Position numbers and translations under genes: made by a program. This document shows, one piece after another, positions 1 to 11,459 of a DNA stretch of 37,663 nt (positions within the stretch are counted from its first letter, which is position 1; each line of letters starts with the position of its first letter). Below the pieces are notes generated by a model that was not told where the DNA came from, made no database searches, and saw only the letters and a list, made by a program, of their open reading frames with translations. This stretch comes from Opitutia bacterium (lineage in GTDB: Bacteria; Verrucomicrobiota; Verrucomicrobiia; Opitutales; Opitutaceae), in assembly GCA_016199925.1 (NCBI GenBank), contig JACQFT010000036.1, positions 1 to 37,663 of the forward strand, in the 5' to 3' direction.

Positions 1-1772
1 GCGCGCAGGATCGCCTCGGTGACGAGGCGCACGCCCTCTTCCTGCCCGATGACGTGCTTGTGAAGCTCGTCCTCGAGTTTGAGCAGCTTCTCCTTGTCGC
101 CCTCCATGAGCTTCGTCACGGGGATGTGCGTCCACTTCGAAATGATTTCGGCGATCTCCTCGGCGGAAACTTCTTCCTTCACGAGCGTCGTCTTCGCGGT
201 CCCGGTCTTCTCGACCTTCGCCAGTTCCTTCTCGAGCTGCGGGATGCGGCCGTGTTTCAACTCGGCGATCTTGTTGAGGTCGTAGGCGCGCTCGGCCTTC
301 GCCATTTCAAGGCGCGCGGCTTCGAGCTCTTCGCGGACTTTCTGCACCTTGCCAAGCGAATCCTTCTCCTTCTGCCAAGTCGTGCGCAACGCCGTGGCTT
401 TCTCTTTCGCGTCGGCGAGTTCCTTGCGCAGATCGCCGAGGCGTCGCTTCGACGCGTCGTCCTTTTCCTTCTGCAACGCGGTCTCCTCGATCTCGAGCTG
501 CATGACGCGGCGCTGGAGTTCGTCGAGTTCGGTCGGCAGTGAATCGATCTCGGTGCGGATCATCGCGCAGGCTTCGTCGACGAGGTCGATGGCCTTGTCG
601 GGCAGAAACCGGTCGGCGATATAGCGGTGCGAGAGCACGGCCGCGGCGACGAGCGCGTTGTCCTGGATGCGCACGCCGTGGTGCAGCTCGTAGCGCTCAC
701 GAAGTCCGCGGAGAATGGAAATGGCGTCCTCGACCGTCGGCTCCTCGACGAGCACGGGCTGGAAGCGGCGTTCGAGCGCTGGGTCCTTCTCGATGTGCTT
801 CCGATATTCGTCGAGCGTGGTCGCGCCGATACAGTGCAACTCGCCGCGCGCGAGCATCGGCTTGAGGAGATTGCCCGCGTCCATCGCGCCCTCGGTCTTG
901 CCGGCGCCGACGATGGTGTGGAGTTCGTCGATGAACAGAATGATGCGGCCGTCGGCCGACTTGACCTCGTTGAGCACGGCCTTGAGGCGCTCCTCGAATT
1001 CGCCGCGGTATTTCGCCCCGGCGACGAGCGCGCCCAGGTCGAGCGAGAACACCGTCTTGTCCTTCAGGCCCTCGGGCACGTCGCCGCGCAGGATGCGCTG
1101 CGCGAGCCCCTCGACGATCGCGGTCTTGCCGACGCCGGGCTCGCCGATGAGCACGGGGTTGTTCTTGGTTTTGCGGGAGAGGATGCGGATCGCACGGCGG
1201 ATCTCCGCATCGCGGCCGATGACGGGGTCGAGCTTTCCCTTGCGCGCCTGTGCCACGAGGTCGAGGCCGTATTTTTCGAGCGCGTTGTAGGTCGCCTCGG
1301 GATTGTCGGTCGTCACGCGCTGCGCGCCGCGCATTTGCTGGAGTTCCTTGAGCACCTTGGCCCGGTCGAGCTGGAAGCTCGCGAAAAATCGTTTCAGCGC
1401 CGCCGGCCGGCCGACGTGAATGAGCGCGAGCAGCAGATGCTCGACGCTCACGAATTCGTCCTTCAACCGCTCCGCTTCCTTATCCGCCTGCGCGAGGACT
1501 TCGTTCAGCGCCTGGGTGACGTAGATTTTCGCAACGTCGACGCTGCCGGTGACTTTCGGCGTCCGTTCGAGTTCGCGGTCGGCCGCGAGCTGCAGGGCCG
1601 CGACGGTGAGCCCGAGCTTCTCGACGAGCGCCGGCACGATGCCGCCTTCCTGCGCGAGGAGCGCCACGAGCAGGTGCCACGTCTCGACCTCGTTGTGCGA
1701 ACGCCGGTGCGCTTCGTTCTGCGCCTCCTGCACGGCTTGGCGCGACATGACGGTCATTTTTTGCGGGTCCAT
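1..1772 (-). CDS. clpB: ATP-dependent chaperone ClpB (C-terminus runs off the window start)
   Basis: Minus-strand translation from ATG at 1772: [39 protein letters not shown]..., then [89 protein letters not shown]. Missing from the ORF track because it is open at the window edge. Confidence 0.97.
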   Translation of the reverse strand, partial: MDPQKMTVMSRQAVQEAQNEAHRRSHNEVETWHLLVALLAQEGGIVPALVEKLGLTVAALQLAADRELERTPKVTGSVDVAKIYVTQALNEVLAQADKEAERLKDEFVSVEHLLLALIHVGRPAALKRFFASFQLDRAKVLKELQQMRGAQRVTTDNPEATYNALEKYGLDLVAQARKGKLDPVIGRDAEIRRAIRILSRKTKNNPVLIGEPGVGKTAIVEGLAQRILRGDVPEGLKDKTVFSLDLGALVAGAKYRGEFEERLKAVLNEVKSADGRIILFIDELHTIVGAGKTEGAMDAGNLLKPMLARGELHCIGATTLDEYRKHIEKDPALERRFQPVLVEEPTVEDAISILRGLRERYELHHGVRIQDNALVAAAVLSHRYIADRFLPDKAIDLVDEACAMIRTEIDSLPTELDELQRRVMQLEIEETALQKEKDDASKRRLGDLRKELADAKEKATALRTTWQKEKDSLGKVQKVREELEAARLEMAKAERAYDLNKIAELKHGRIPQLEKELAKVEKTGTAKTTLVKEEVSAEEIAEIISKWTHIPVTKLMEGDKEKLLKLEDELHKHVIGQEEGVRLVTEAILR

Positions 1773-1956
1773 GGGAAAGTGGATTCCCAGCGTATGCACG
1801 ATGCGTTCCATCGGCAAGGCCGGGGCTTCCCTCCCGTAGTCGGCACATTCCGCCCGGCGCTGTGCCAAAAGATGCGCCGGACGGCGCACCCGCGCGCCAA
1901 AGTGACGACCCGCCCCATTGACTATCCGGCCGGGGCGCCTCTAGCTCGGTGGTTCC

Positions 1957-3276
<1,320 letters not shown>

Positions 3277-3305
3277 ACCGGAACGGAGCGGCTGGTGGCG
3301 CGCAA

Positions 3306-3326
3306 GGGCGCAGCAAGCCTGCGCCC
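3306..3326. terminator. Convergent-gene hairpin, stem GGGCGCAG / loop CAAGC / CTGCGCCC
   Basis: Perfect 8-bp inverted repeat between the convergent 3' ends of hflX (3276) and the GIY-YIG gene (stop 3327-3329). Could be a terminator or a REP-like unit. Confidence 0.5.
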
Positions 3327-3617
3327 CTACAAGATCCGCTTGGCCCGCGGCATCGTCACGACGAGCTTGCCGCGGATCAGCGCCTGCTTTTGCACGCGGG
3401 TCAGTTGCTTCAACTGGTATTCGCGCCGCAGCGCCTTCGTCAGACTCAGCGGGCCTTCCTGATAGACCACGCGCACCGGCAGGCGCGGCCGCGTGTATTT
3501 GGCGCCGTTGCGCGCGTTGTGCACGGCAAGGCGCGCGACGACGTTCTTGGCCGTGCCGATGTAGAACGTCTTGTCCGCACAGCGCAGGATATAGACGAAG
3601 GCTTTTTTCGCGGGCAT
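3327..3617 (-). CDS. GIY-YIG nuclease family protein (YhbQ/UPF0213-like)
   Basis: FVYILRCADKTFYIGTAKNVVARLAVHNARNGAKYTRPRLPVRVVY: GIY-YIG core. Confidence 0.9.
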   Translation of the reverse strand: MPAKKAFVYILRCADKTFYIGTAKNVVARLAVHNARNGAKYTRPRLPVRVVYQEGPLSLTKALRREYQLKQLTRVQKQALIRGKLVVTMPRAKRIL

Positions 3618-3734
3618 GGCTCTCAGTGCTCCGGCTGCAGGGCCGGCCCTGGTGGCCGCGCCGTTTGGCGATTGCGAGCCGGCACGGCGACAAGCGACGG
3701 CCCTACGTTCGATCTGGCGGGCGGCGAGTTCACC

Positions 3735-4493
3735 TCAGCGGAAAATCCGGTAGAACAAGTTGCCATACGCCTCGCGGAGCGCGGTCTCGGTGTCGTGCAG
3801 CGCGCCGGCGTTGGGCAGAAAATCCAGCAGCGTGAGCGGCCGCGCCGGATCGCGGCGGAAATCGACGGGGAAAATCACGCAGTCCACGCCGGCGTGCCGG
3901 AACAGCCACGCCGCGCGCGGCATGTGCCAGCCGGTCGTGACGAGGATGACGCGCTTCAGGTTGTGCGCACGCAGCAGGTCGCGGACGGCCCGCGCCTCGT
4001 CGGCGGTGTTGCCGACTTCGCGGGTGATGAGGATTTTCTCCGCCGGCACGCCGCGCGCGATGGCGGCGGCGCGCGAGTCCTCGCCCTCGACCTTGTCGCG
4101 CCCTTCCCACGGGATGCGCCCGCCGGTGAACACGAGCCACGGCGCCGCGCCGGTCTGGTAGAGCACGATGCCGGCTTCGAGCCGCTCGCCCGACTCGGCG
4201 ACGTTCGCCAAAAAACCCGGTTTGACCTGCGGCCCGAAAATTCCGCCGAGCACGACGATGGCGTCGGCCTTCTCCACCCGGGCGACCGGCACCGCCGGGT
4301 AGCGTGTCTCCAGCCAGCCGATGAGCCGGTCGCCCACGGCCGGGATACTCGAGCCATAGAGCACCGCCGCCGCCGCCACCGCGGGCCACCGCTTGCGGAG
4401 CACCAGCGCGAGCGCGAGCAGCAGCAACGCGAAACCCAGCGGCAGCACGAAAATCGGCAGCAGTTTGTTCAGGAAAAGCATGGAGAAAAACAT
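3735..4493 (-). CDS. YdcF/SanA-like DUF218 membrane protein
   Basis: ADAIVVLGGIF...GAAPWLVFTGG...ILITREVGNTADEARAVRDLL...VILVTTGWHMPRAAWLFRHAG; N-terminal hydrophobic segments. Start chosen at MFFSMLFLNKLLP; longer ORF begins at 4538. Confidence 0.88.
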   Translation of the reverse strand: MFFSMLFLNKLLPIFVLPLGFALLLLALALVLRKRWPAVAAAAVLYGSSIPAVGDRLIGWLETRYPAVPVARVEKADAIVVLGGIFGPQVKPGFLANVAESGERLEAGIVLYQTGAAPWLVFTGGRIPWEGRDKVEGEDSRAAAIARGVPAEKILITREVGNTADEARAVRDLLRAHNLKRVILVTTGWHMPRAAWLFRHAGVDCVIFPVDFRRDPARPLTLLDFLPNAGALHDTETALREAYGNLFYRIFR

Positions 4494-4604
4494 TGCAGGC
4501 TGAGGCTGACGAGAGAGTCGCGACGGCTCCAGCCGCAAGTGACCGGGTCGCGCGGCGCAATTTTCACCTCCGCAGGTGTCCCGCCGGACCGCAAAAATCG
4601 CCGC

Positions 4605-5306
4605 TCAGCCAAGGCAGGCGGCCCTGACCGACGGCACCACCAAACGGCGGAAAATCGAATCGACCTCGGCCGGGGTGAGCCGCGGATTTTTTTCGCACCA
4701 CCAGAGGATCTGGGAGACCAGCGCGTCGCAGACAAAGTTGACCACGGCGCCGCGCGGGATGTCGTCGGAGCGCTCGGGGCGTCGGGCCGCGGCCAGTTCC
4801 AGGCGGACGAGGTCGGACAGCATGCTGCGTATCCGCGCCATCACGAGACCGCCCCCGCTCTGCCCGAGCGCGCGATACAGGTCGCGGTGCGAATCCACGT
4901 GTTCAAAGAGGGCGGAGCTGAAGCCCAGCAACCGCCCGGGCGAATTCTCCGGGGCGGCCTGCGCCGCGCGCTGGTGCTCGAGCAGATGGTCGCGCAGCAA
5001 ATTCAGGCCGCTCAGGAGCAGGCCTTCCTTGCCGGCATAGTGTGCGTAGAACGTCGACCGCCCCACGTCGGCGTGCGCGATGATGTCGCCGACGCTGACG
5101 GCCTCGTAGCCGTGCTTGAGCGTCAGCTCGAGCAGCGCGCGGTAGAGCGACTGCTGGGTGCGGCGGACGCGCCGGTCTGCTTTTTTTTTCGTTTTCACGG
5201 GCCGGCGGGTTTCGGGAATTCTGGCCGCGGTTGTTCCGTATCGCACAGCGAAGGGGCCAAGTTCATTGACGGGCGGCGGGGAAATTTCGGGACATGTGTC
5301 CATCAT
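4605..5306 (-). CDS. TetR-family transcriptional regulator (start uncertain; GTG at 5198 is plausible)
   Basis: HTH: LYRALLELTLKHGYEAVSVGDIIAHADVGRSTFYAHYAGKEGLLLSG. Divergent from the ABC operon. Confidence 0.88.
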   Translation of the reverse strand: MMDTCPEISPPPVNELGPFAVRYGTTAARIPETRRPVKTKKKADRRVRRTQQSLYRALLELTLKHGYEAVSVGDIIAHADVGRSTFYAHYAGKEGLLLSGLNLLRDHLLEHQRAAQAAPENSPGRLLGFSSALFEHVDSHRDLYRALGQSGGGLVMARIRSMLSDLVRLELAAARRPERSDDIPRGAVVNFVCDALVSQILWWCEKNPRLTPAEVDSIFRRLVVPSVRAACLG

Positions 5307-6102
5307 GAATCAACCGCTCTCTTCACCGCAATCCGGGAATTCCGCCGCGGCCGGCCGGCCCCGCCCGCCCGCCGCCGCCGCGCGCCCGCTCGTCGAGCTG
5401 GAGGCCGTCGCCAAAATCTACGGAACGGCCGCGCGGCCGGAAACGGCTTTGCGCGCCGTCTCGCTCACCGTCGGCGCCGGCGAGTTCGTCGGGATCGTGG
5501 GCCGGTCGGGCAGCGGCAAATCGACGTTGTTGAACCTGCTCACGGGCCTCGATCTGCCGACGAGCGGCGGCGTCACGGTGGCCGGCACGCGCCTCGACCG
5601 GTTGAGCGAAGAGGCCCGGGCGGTGTGGCGCGGGCGGCACGTGGGCATCGTCTTCCAGTTCTTCCAGCTCCTGCCCACGCTGACGGTGATCGAAAACGTG
5701 ATGCTGCCGATGGATTTTTGCGGCACCTTCGCCGGCGCGGCCCGGCGGCGGCGCGCCGCGGGCCTGCTGGCGCTGGTCGGGATCCCGGAGCAGGCGGACA
5801 AGCTCCCTGCCGCGCTCTCCGGCGGCCAGCAGCAACGCGCGGCCGTCGCCCGCGCGCTCGCGAACGATCCCCCGCTCGTCGTCGCCGACGAACCGACGGG
5901 CAACCTCGACTCCGTCACGGCGCAGAGCATCGTGGCCCTGTTCGGCCAACTGCGGACCCAGGGCAAGACGGTGGTCGTCGTGACGCACGAGCGCGATGTC
6001 GCGAACTATGTGAACCGGGTCGTCACGCTGCGCGACGGCGCGGTCGAAGCGGAATCGGCGGGCGCGCTCGGCTTCGCGTCCGCCGGAGGAGAATCCCCAT
6101 GA
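5305..6102 (+). CDS. ABC transporter ATP-binding protein (LolD/MacB type)
   Basis: [21 protein letters not shown] (Walker A), [32 protein letters not shown] (signature + Walker B). Confidence 0.95.
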   Translation: MNQPLSSPQSGNSAAAGRPRPPAAAARPLVELEAVAKIYGTAARPETALRAVSLTVGAGEFVGIVGRSGSGKSTLLNLLTGLDLPTSGGVTVAGTRLDRLSEEARAVWRGRHVGIVFQFFQLLPTLTVIENVMLPMDFCGTFAGAARRRRAAGLLALVGIPEQADKLPAALSGGQQQRAAVARALANDPPLVVADEPTGNLDSVTAQSIVALFGQLRTQGKTVVVVTHERDVANYVNRVVTLRDGAVEAESAGALGFASAGGESP

Positions 6103-8507
6103 ACCACCCGCGCTGGCAAAAACTCCGCGGCGACCTGCGCGCGTATCGCGGGCGGGTCGCGCTGATGGTGCTCGCCCTCGCGGCCGGCCTGCTCGGCGTC
6201 ACCGCCATGCTGACCGCCTACACGATTCTGACGCGCGAGATCGCGCGCAACTACCTCGCGACCAATCCGGCGTCGGCCACGTTGGAGCTGGAGCGCGTCG
6301 ATCCCGCCCTCGTCGCCCAAGCGGCGGCGTTTCCCGGCATCGCCGAGGCGGAAGCGCGCGGGGCCGTCGTGGCCCGCGTGCGCGTCGGAGCGGACTGGCT
6401 GCCGCTGCTGCTGTTCGTGATCGACGATTTCGCGGAGGTGAAACTGAACCGGTTCGCGCCCGAGGCCGGCGCGTGGCCGCCGCCCGACGGCTCGCTGTTG
6501 CTCGAGCGGTCGGCGGTCGCCATGCTGCAAACCGAGGTCGGCGGCGCGCTGTGGATCAAGACGCCCCACGGGGCGGCGCAGGCGGTGCCGGTCGCGGGCC
6601 TGGTGCACGACCCCGGGCTGGCGCCCTCGTGGCAGGAGCGCACGGGCTACGCCTATATCACCCGCGCCACGCTCGCCCGGCTCGGCGAGCCGCCGGTCCT
6701 GGAGGAATTGCGCATCCGCGTGACCGGCGCCGCGCCGGACGCGGCCGCGATCAACGCCACGGCCCAGCGACTCGCCGCGTGGTTGCGTGCGCGAGGCCAG
6801 CCGGTCCACTCGATCCAGATTCCGCCGCCGCGGATGCATCCGCACCAAACCCAGATGAACGGCGTGCTGTGGCTGTTCATCACGTTCAGCCTGCTGACGC
6901 TCGCCTTGAGCGCCGTCATGGCGGCGACGGTCGTGGCGGGCATGCTCGCCGGCCAGGTGCGCGCGATCGGCATGATGAAAGCCGTGGGCGCACGGACGCG
7001 GCAGATCGTCGCGCTGTATGTCGTGCTTCTCATCGGACTCGGCGGCGTGGCGGTGGCGCTCGGGCTGCCGGCGGGTTGGTTCGTCGGGCGAAAATTCGCC
7101 GGCATGATCGCGGTCCTGCTCAATTTCACGCTCGGCAGCATGGCGGTGCCGGGGTGGGTTTTCGCCGTTGTCGTGGCCGCGGGCCTGCTTCTGCCGCTCC
7201 TCGCCGCCAGCGGCCCGATCCTGCGCGGCAGCCGCCTGACCGTCCGCGCGGCGCTGAGCGACTACGGCGCGAACGCCGAGACTTTCGGCCAGCGCGGACT
7301 CGACCGGTGGGCGGGCGCGCTGGGGGGACTCGGCAGCCTGCGGCTGCTGGCGCTGCGCAATCTGCTCCGGCGCCGCGGGCGGCTCGCGCTCGCCCTCGGA
7401 TTGCTCGCCGCCAGCGGCGGGTTGTTCATGACCGGCCTGAATTTGAAGGAAGGCTGGCGCCACATGGTGAGCCGCGTCTACGCGGACCGTTTCTACGACG
7501 TGGAGATCCGGCTGAACGAGCCGGAGTCGGTGGCGAAAATGGAAACCGTGCTGCGCCGCGTGCCCGCGGTGCGCACCGTCGAAGCCTGGGGCTACTCGGC
7601 GACCGCGCTCGCGCACCCCGGTCAGACCGACGTCGCCCACACTTATCCCGACGGCGGGCACGGCAGTTTCATGCTGCTGGGTGTGCCGGCCTCGTCGCGG
7701 CTGGTGAGATTCCCGCTGCTCGCCGGCCGGTGGCTGCGGCCCGACGACACCGATGCCGTCGTGCTCAATCACCTGGCGCGCGCGCTGGTGCCCGGCGTCG
7801 CCGTGGGGCAGCGAGTGTTGCTGTCGGTCGGCGGCCGCGCGGTGGAGTGGCGCGTCGTGGGGATCGTCGAGGAGGTCGGCTCGCCCGCCGCGGCCTACGT
7901 CAACGGCGCGGCCTACGCGCTCGCCACGGGCACCACGGGGCGCGCGCAGATGCTGCGCCTCGCCTCCTCGACCCGCGATCCCGCCGAACGGACGGAGGTG
8001 ATCCGGCGGATCGAGGCCGCGCTCGCCGACGCCGGCGTGAGCGTGCGCACCGGCCTGCCGCTCGCGGAATTAAAAACGGCCATCGGCGACCATGTGGCCG
8101 TGTTGATCGGCACGCTCGTCGCCACCGCCACGCTCGTCGGACTGATCGGCGGGCTCGGGCTGGCCGCGACGATGAGCATGAACGTCATGGAGCGCACCCG
8201 CGAACTCGGCGTGATGAAAGCCATCGGGGCGCGGCCGGCCGCGATCCGCACGCTCATCGTGCAGGAGGGAATTTTTATCGGGGCCGCGAGCTGGCTCCTG
8301 GCGGTGCCGCTCTCGCTCGGGCTCTCGCAGATCGTCGGGCGCATCGTCGGCCTGATGTCCTTCAAGGTGCCGCTCGCCCTCGTGCCGTCGGTCCCCGCCC
8401 TGTTCGTCTGGCTGGCGGCGGTGATCCTACTCTCGGCGCTCGCGAGCTCCGTGCCCGCCTGGCGCGCGGCGCGCCTCACCGTCCGCGAAGCGTTGGCCCA
8501 CACCTGA
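6099..8507 (+). CDS. ABC transporter permease, FtsX-like, two FtsX domains
   Basis: Start ATG 6099 overlaps the end of the ATPase gene. Repeated VRAIGMMKAVGARTRQIVALYV and TRELGVMKAIGARPAAIRTLIVQEG FtsX motifs. Confidence 0.92.
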   Translation: MNHPRWQKLRGDLRAYRGRVALMVLALAAGLLGVTAMLTAYTILTREIARNYLATNPASATLELERVDPALVAQAAAFPGIAEAEARGAVVARVRVGADWLPLLLFVIDDFAEVKLNRFAPEAGAWPPPDGSLLLERSAVAMLQTEVGGALWIKTPHGAAQAVPVAGLVHDPGLAPSWQERTGYAYITRATLARLGEPPVLEELRIRVTGAAPDAAAINATAQRLAAWLRARGQPVHSIQIPPPRMHPHQTQMNGVLWLFITFSLLTLALSAVMAATVVAGMLAGQVRAIGMMKAVGARTRQIVALYVVLLIGLGGVAVALGLPAGWFVGRKFAGMIAVLLNFTLGSMAVPGWVFAVVVAAGLLLPLLAASGPILRGSRLTVRAALSDYGANAETFGQRGLDRWAGALGGLGSLRLLALRNLLRRRGRLALALGLLAASGGLFMTGLNLKEGWRHMVSRVYADRFYDVEIRLNEPESVAKMETVLRRVPAVRTVEAWGYSATALAHPGQTDVAHTYPDGGHGSFMLLGVPASSRLVRFPLLAGRWLRPDDTDAVVLNHLARALVPGVAVGQRVLLSVGGRAVEWRVVGIVEEVGSPAAAYVNGAAYALATGTTGRAQMLRLASSTRDPAERTEVIRRIEAALADAGVSVRTGLPLAELKTAIGDHVAVLIGTLVATATLVGLIGGLGLAATMSMNVMERTRELGVMKAIGARPAAIRTLIVQEGIFIGAASWLLAVPLSLGLSQIVGRIVGLMSFKVPLALVPSVPALFVWLAAVILLSALASSVPAWRAARLTVREALAHT

Positions 8508-8571
8508 CGACGCTCCGGTCTCGGGCGACCCGCCACGCAAAAGTCTCGTCCCCCATCCTCAACCAAATCCC

Positions 8572-8685
8572 ATGAAAAAACGCCTCCTCCTCACCCTCGC
8601 CCTGGTCGCGCTCGTCGGCGGCCTGCTGTATCTCGCGCACACGGCCGATCTCGTCGGGCTCATCAAGAACATGCACGGCGGTTAG
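8572..8685 (+). CDS. Small hydrophobic protein, 37 aa
   Basis: ATG...TAG: MKKRLLLTLALVALVGGLLYLAHTADLVGLIKNMHGG. Basic N-terminus plus one TM helix, 64 nt downstream of the FtsX permease on the same strand. Below the ORF-track cutoff. Confidence 0.65.
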   Translation: MKKRLLLTLALVALVGGLLYLAHTADLVGLIKNMHGG

Positions 8686-8797
8686 CATGGCGCCGTGCAG
8701 TTCCGCGCCGCGATTCCGGCGATCATCGGAGGGAACGGCACGAGACGGGTGACGTTGCCCTCGGGGTTTCTGTGCCGAGGAACATTCCAGAGCGATC

Positions 8798-10108
8798 TTA
8801 GCCGGCGGCGGCGCCGCGGTCCGGCGGGCAGTCGAAGGGCTCGAATTTCGGCGCGCACAGGTGATTGACGGCGAAGGCCACGAGGTAGGCGCAGCCGCAG
8901 GCGACGAAGAGCACCGCGTAGCCGCCGGTGACGTTTCCCGCGGCGGTGAACTTGTCGAGGAGCTGGCCGGAAATGATCGGGAAGAGGATGCCGCCGACGG
9001 AGCCCGCCATGCCGCCGAGGCCGATGACGGAGGCGACCGCGGCTTTCGGAAACATATCCGACACGCTCGTGAACAGGTTGGCCGACCACGCCTGGTGCGC
9101 GGCGCCGGCCAGACCGATGAGGAGCACCGCCGTCCAGTCGCCAACCTGCGTCGCGGCCATGATGGGCAGCACGCAGAGCGCGAAGACGAACATGCCGGTC
9201 TTGCGCGCGCGGGTGATGCTCCACCCCGACTGCGCGAGCCGGCCCGTCACCCAGCCGCCGGCAATCGAGAGCACGGTGACGATGGCGTAGATCGTCACGA
9301 GATGCACCCAACTGTTCTTGATGTCGAGGTGGCGGGTTTTTTTGAAATAGTCGGGCAGCCAGATCAGGAAGAACCACCACACGGGGTCGGTGAGAAATTT
9401 CGCGAGGATGAACGACCAGGTCTGGCGGCAGCGGAGCAGCTTGCGCCAGGGGATCCGCGCACCCTGCTCCGGCTCGGCGTCGCTGCGGATGTGGGCCAGC
9501 TCGGCGGCGCCGAGCGCCGGGATTTTCTCGGGGAGGTTGTAGAGCGGCACCCAGAGGAAGAGCCAGAGGAAGCCGGCGACGCCCGCGAAGACAAACGCCA
9601 TCTGCCAGCCCCACGCCAGCGCGATCCACGGCACGACGGCCGGCGCCACGATGGCCCCGACGTTTGTGCCGGCGTTGAAAAGACTGGTGGCGAAGGCGCG
9701 TTCGCGCTTCGGAAACCACAGCGCCACCGCCTTGATCGCCGAGGGGAAATTCCCGCCCTCGCCGAGGCCGAGCGCGACGCGCGCGACGAAGAACCCCGCG
9801 ACCGAGCCGACGAGCGCGTGCCCGAGCGCGGCGAAACTCCAGGCGACGATGGAGACGCCGTAACCGATCTTCGTGCCGAACCGGTCGATGAACCAGCCGA
9901 AGCCGAGCAACCCGACGGCATACGCGCCCTGGAAGGCGGCGTTGACCAGGCCGAACTGCTCATTGCTCCAGTGAAACTGTTCGTCGAGGAGCGGCTTGAT
10001 CAGCGAGAGAATCTGCCGGTCGACATAGTTGATCGTCGTGGCGAGGAAAAGCAGCGCGCAGACCAACCAACGGTAGCGACCGACAGGGGCGGAGAGAGGA
10101 GGCGTCAT
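8798..10108 (-). CDS. MFS transporter, ACS family (hexuronate transporter ExuT-like)
   Basis: INYVDRQILSLIKPLL...EQFGLVNAAFQGAYAVGLLGFGWFIDRFGTKIGY...ARVALGLGEGGNFPSAIKAVALWFPKRERAFATSLFNAGTNVGAIVAP. Confidence 0.92.
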   Translation of the reverse strand: MTPPLSAPVGRYRWLVCALLFLATTINYVDRQILSLIKPLLDEQFHWSNEQFGLVNAAFQGAYAVGLLGFGWFIDRFGTKIGYGVSIVAWSFAALGHALVGSVAGFFVARVALGLGEGGNFPSAIKAVALWFPKRERAFATSLFNAGTNVGAIVAPAVVPWIALAWGWQMAFVFAGVAGFLWLFLWVPLYNLPEKIPALGAAELAHIRSDAEPEQGARIPWRKLLRCRQTWSFILAKFLTDPVWWFFLIWLPDYFKKTRHLDIKNSWVHLVTIYAIVTVLSIAGGWVTGRLAQSGWSITRARKTGMFVFALCVLPIMAATQVGDWTAVLLIGLAGAAHQAWSANLFTSVSDMFPKAAVASVIGLGGMAGSVGGILFPIISGQLLDKFTAAGNVTGGYAVLFVACGCAYLVAFAVNHLCAPKFEPFDCPPDRGAAAG

Positions 10109-10187
10109 GGGGTGAGTGGGGCGGGAGGTGAACTGCAGCTCGCCGCACTGAGCAGGCGGGCGCGCGGAAAATTTTCAATCTTCGATT

Positions 10188-11459
10188 TCACGGGGCGGAG
10201 CGGGCGGCGAGGCGGTGAATCTGGCAGCCGGCGAGCAGGAACGCGCCGACGCCGAAGGGTTCGGTGGCGTCGGGGTCGAACTGCTCCGGCATGGACCCGA
10301 CCGGTTGCACGCGGGTGAGCTGCCCGTCGGGCTTCACGCAGCTCAACAACGCCGCCCAAGCCCGGGCAACGACCGGCGTGAACTCCGCGCGGTCGAGCAG
10401 CCCCTCGTTCAGGCCACAGGCGAGCGCGTAGCAAAAAAATCCGGTGCCACTGCTCTCCGGCTCGGGGAACGCGGCCGGATCGAGCAGGCTGGAGCGCCAG
10501 AAGCCGTCGGCGCTTTGCAATTCCGCGATCCGACCGGCCATCGCCCGAAACTGGGCGACGAAGCGCGGGCGGGCGGGATGGGCGGGCGGCAGGGCCGCGA
10601 GCATCCGCACGAGGCCGCCCAGCACCCAGCCGTTGGCGCGCGCCCAGAAAACCTTGGCCCCGTTCTTTTCCCGCCGCGAAAAAAAGCGGCTGTCGCGAAA
10701 GTAGAGTCGTTCCGCCGGGTCGTAGAGGAAATCCGAGGTCACCCACCATTGGCGGATCGCGAACTCGCGGTAGCGCGCCTCGCCCGTCACCTGGCTGAGC
10801 TTGACCCACGCCGGGGGCGCCATGAAGAGCGCGTCGCACCACGACCACCGGTCGAGACCGTCCGGGTTGCGCTCGGGGTCGAAGAGGAGGTTGTCGTCCT
10901 TCGGGTGCGCGAGGATGTCGTCGAACCGCGCGCGCAACGGCGCGATCATCGCGGGGGCGTGTTCCCGCGCGAACAAATCGGCGTAGGTCTGACCGACGGC
11001 GTGGTCGTCGGCGTGATAACGGCGGGCGCCCGGTTGCCAGCCGTTGCCCTCGCCCATGGCGAGCAGGGCGGCGGGAAACCGGGGCTCGGCGGAAATCTCC
11101 ACCAGCGCCATCACCCCGGCGTAGAAGGTCGCATAGTGCCAACCGTCGGGCTTCCAGCGCGGCGCCGGATGAGCGAGTTGCCAGTCGGCCGCTTGCTCCA
11201 GGACCGGCAACGGGGAAACGAACTCCGCTCCGCGCGCCTCCGCGGCGAAAATTAGCCCGGCCAGGAGAACGATGCTGCCGCGGCGGACGAGCGGCTTTCT
11301 TCGCGGCGCGTCCGAAACTCCGTTCCACCGGCCGGCAAAATGTTTCGGTCTTGCGGGGACGGGAAGGACCGGCTCCGTCCGGTCCGCGCTCCGACGGCGG
11401 ACCCGGCGGACGACACGGAGGTCGTCCCTCCAAGGCGGAGCGACGGTCGTCAATGGCAT
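10188..11459 (-). CDS. Glycoside hydrolase family 88/105 (unsaturated rhamnogalacturonyl/uronyl hydrolase-like)
   Basis: ADWQLAHPAPRWKPDGWHYATFYAGVMAL...WSWCDALFMAPPAWVKLSQVTGEARY...FWARANGWVLGGLVRML...SSGTGFFCYALACGLNEGLL. Signal-peptide-like segment RRGSIVLLAGLIFAAEARGA. N-terminal ~40 aa lie in a repeat element. Confidence 0.9.
   Translation of the reverse strand: MPLTTVAPPWRDDLRVVRRVRRRSADRTEPVLPVPARPKHFAGRWNGVSDAPRRKPLVRRGSIVLLAGLIFAAEARGAEFVSPLPVLEQAADWQLAHPAPRWKPDGWHYATFYAGVMALVEISAEPRFPAALLAMGEGNGWQPGARRYHADDHAVGQTYADLFAREHAPAMIAPLRARFDDILAHPKDDNLLFDPERNPDGLDRWSWCDALFMAPPAWVKLSQVTGEARYREFAIRQWWVTSDFLYDPAERLYFRDSRFFSRREKNGAKVFWARANGWVLGGLVRMLAALPPAHPARPRFVAQFRAMAGRIAELQSADGFWRSSLLDPAAFPEPESSGTGFFCYALACGLNEGLLDRAEFTPVVARAWAALLSCVKPDGQLTRVQPVGSMPEQFDPDATEPFGVGAFLLAGCQIHRLAARSAP

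Noticed and set aside
3278-3300. gaccggaacggagcggc as a fifth copy of the modular hairpin repeat
   Set aside because: Only a partial resemblance to GGACCGGACGGAGCCGG, stem not preserved, flanking modules absent, and located between convergent genes.
3638-3651. Perfect palindrome CAGGGCCGGCCCTG upstream of the GIY-YIG gene
   Set aside because: Short GC-only palindrome in very GC-rich DNA; only one copy recognised in the window, so not claimed as a family.
3390-6098. N-terminal 900 codons of ORF 3390-8507
   Set aside because: Read-through across antisense of the GIY-YIG, YdcF and TetR genes and an alternate frame of the ABC ATPase; the real permease starts at ATG 6099.
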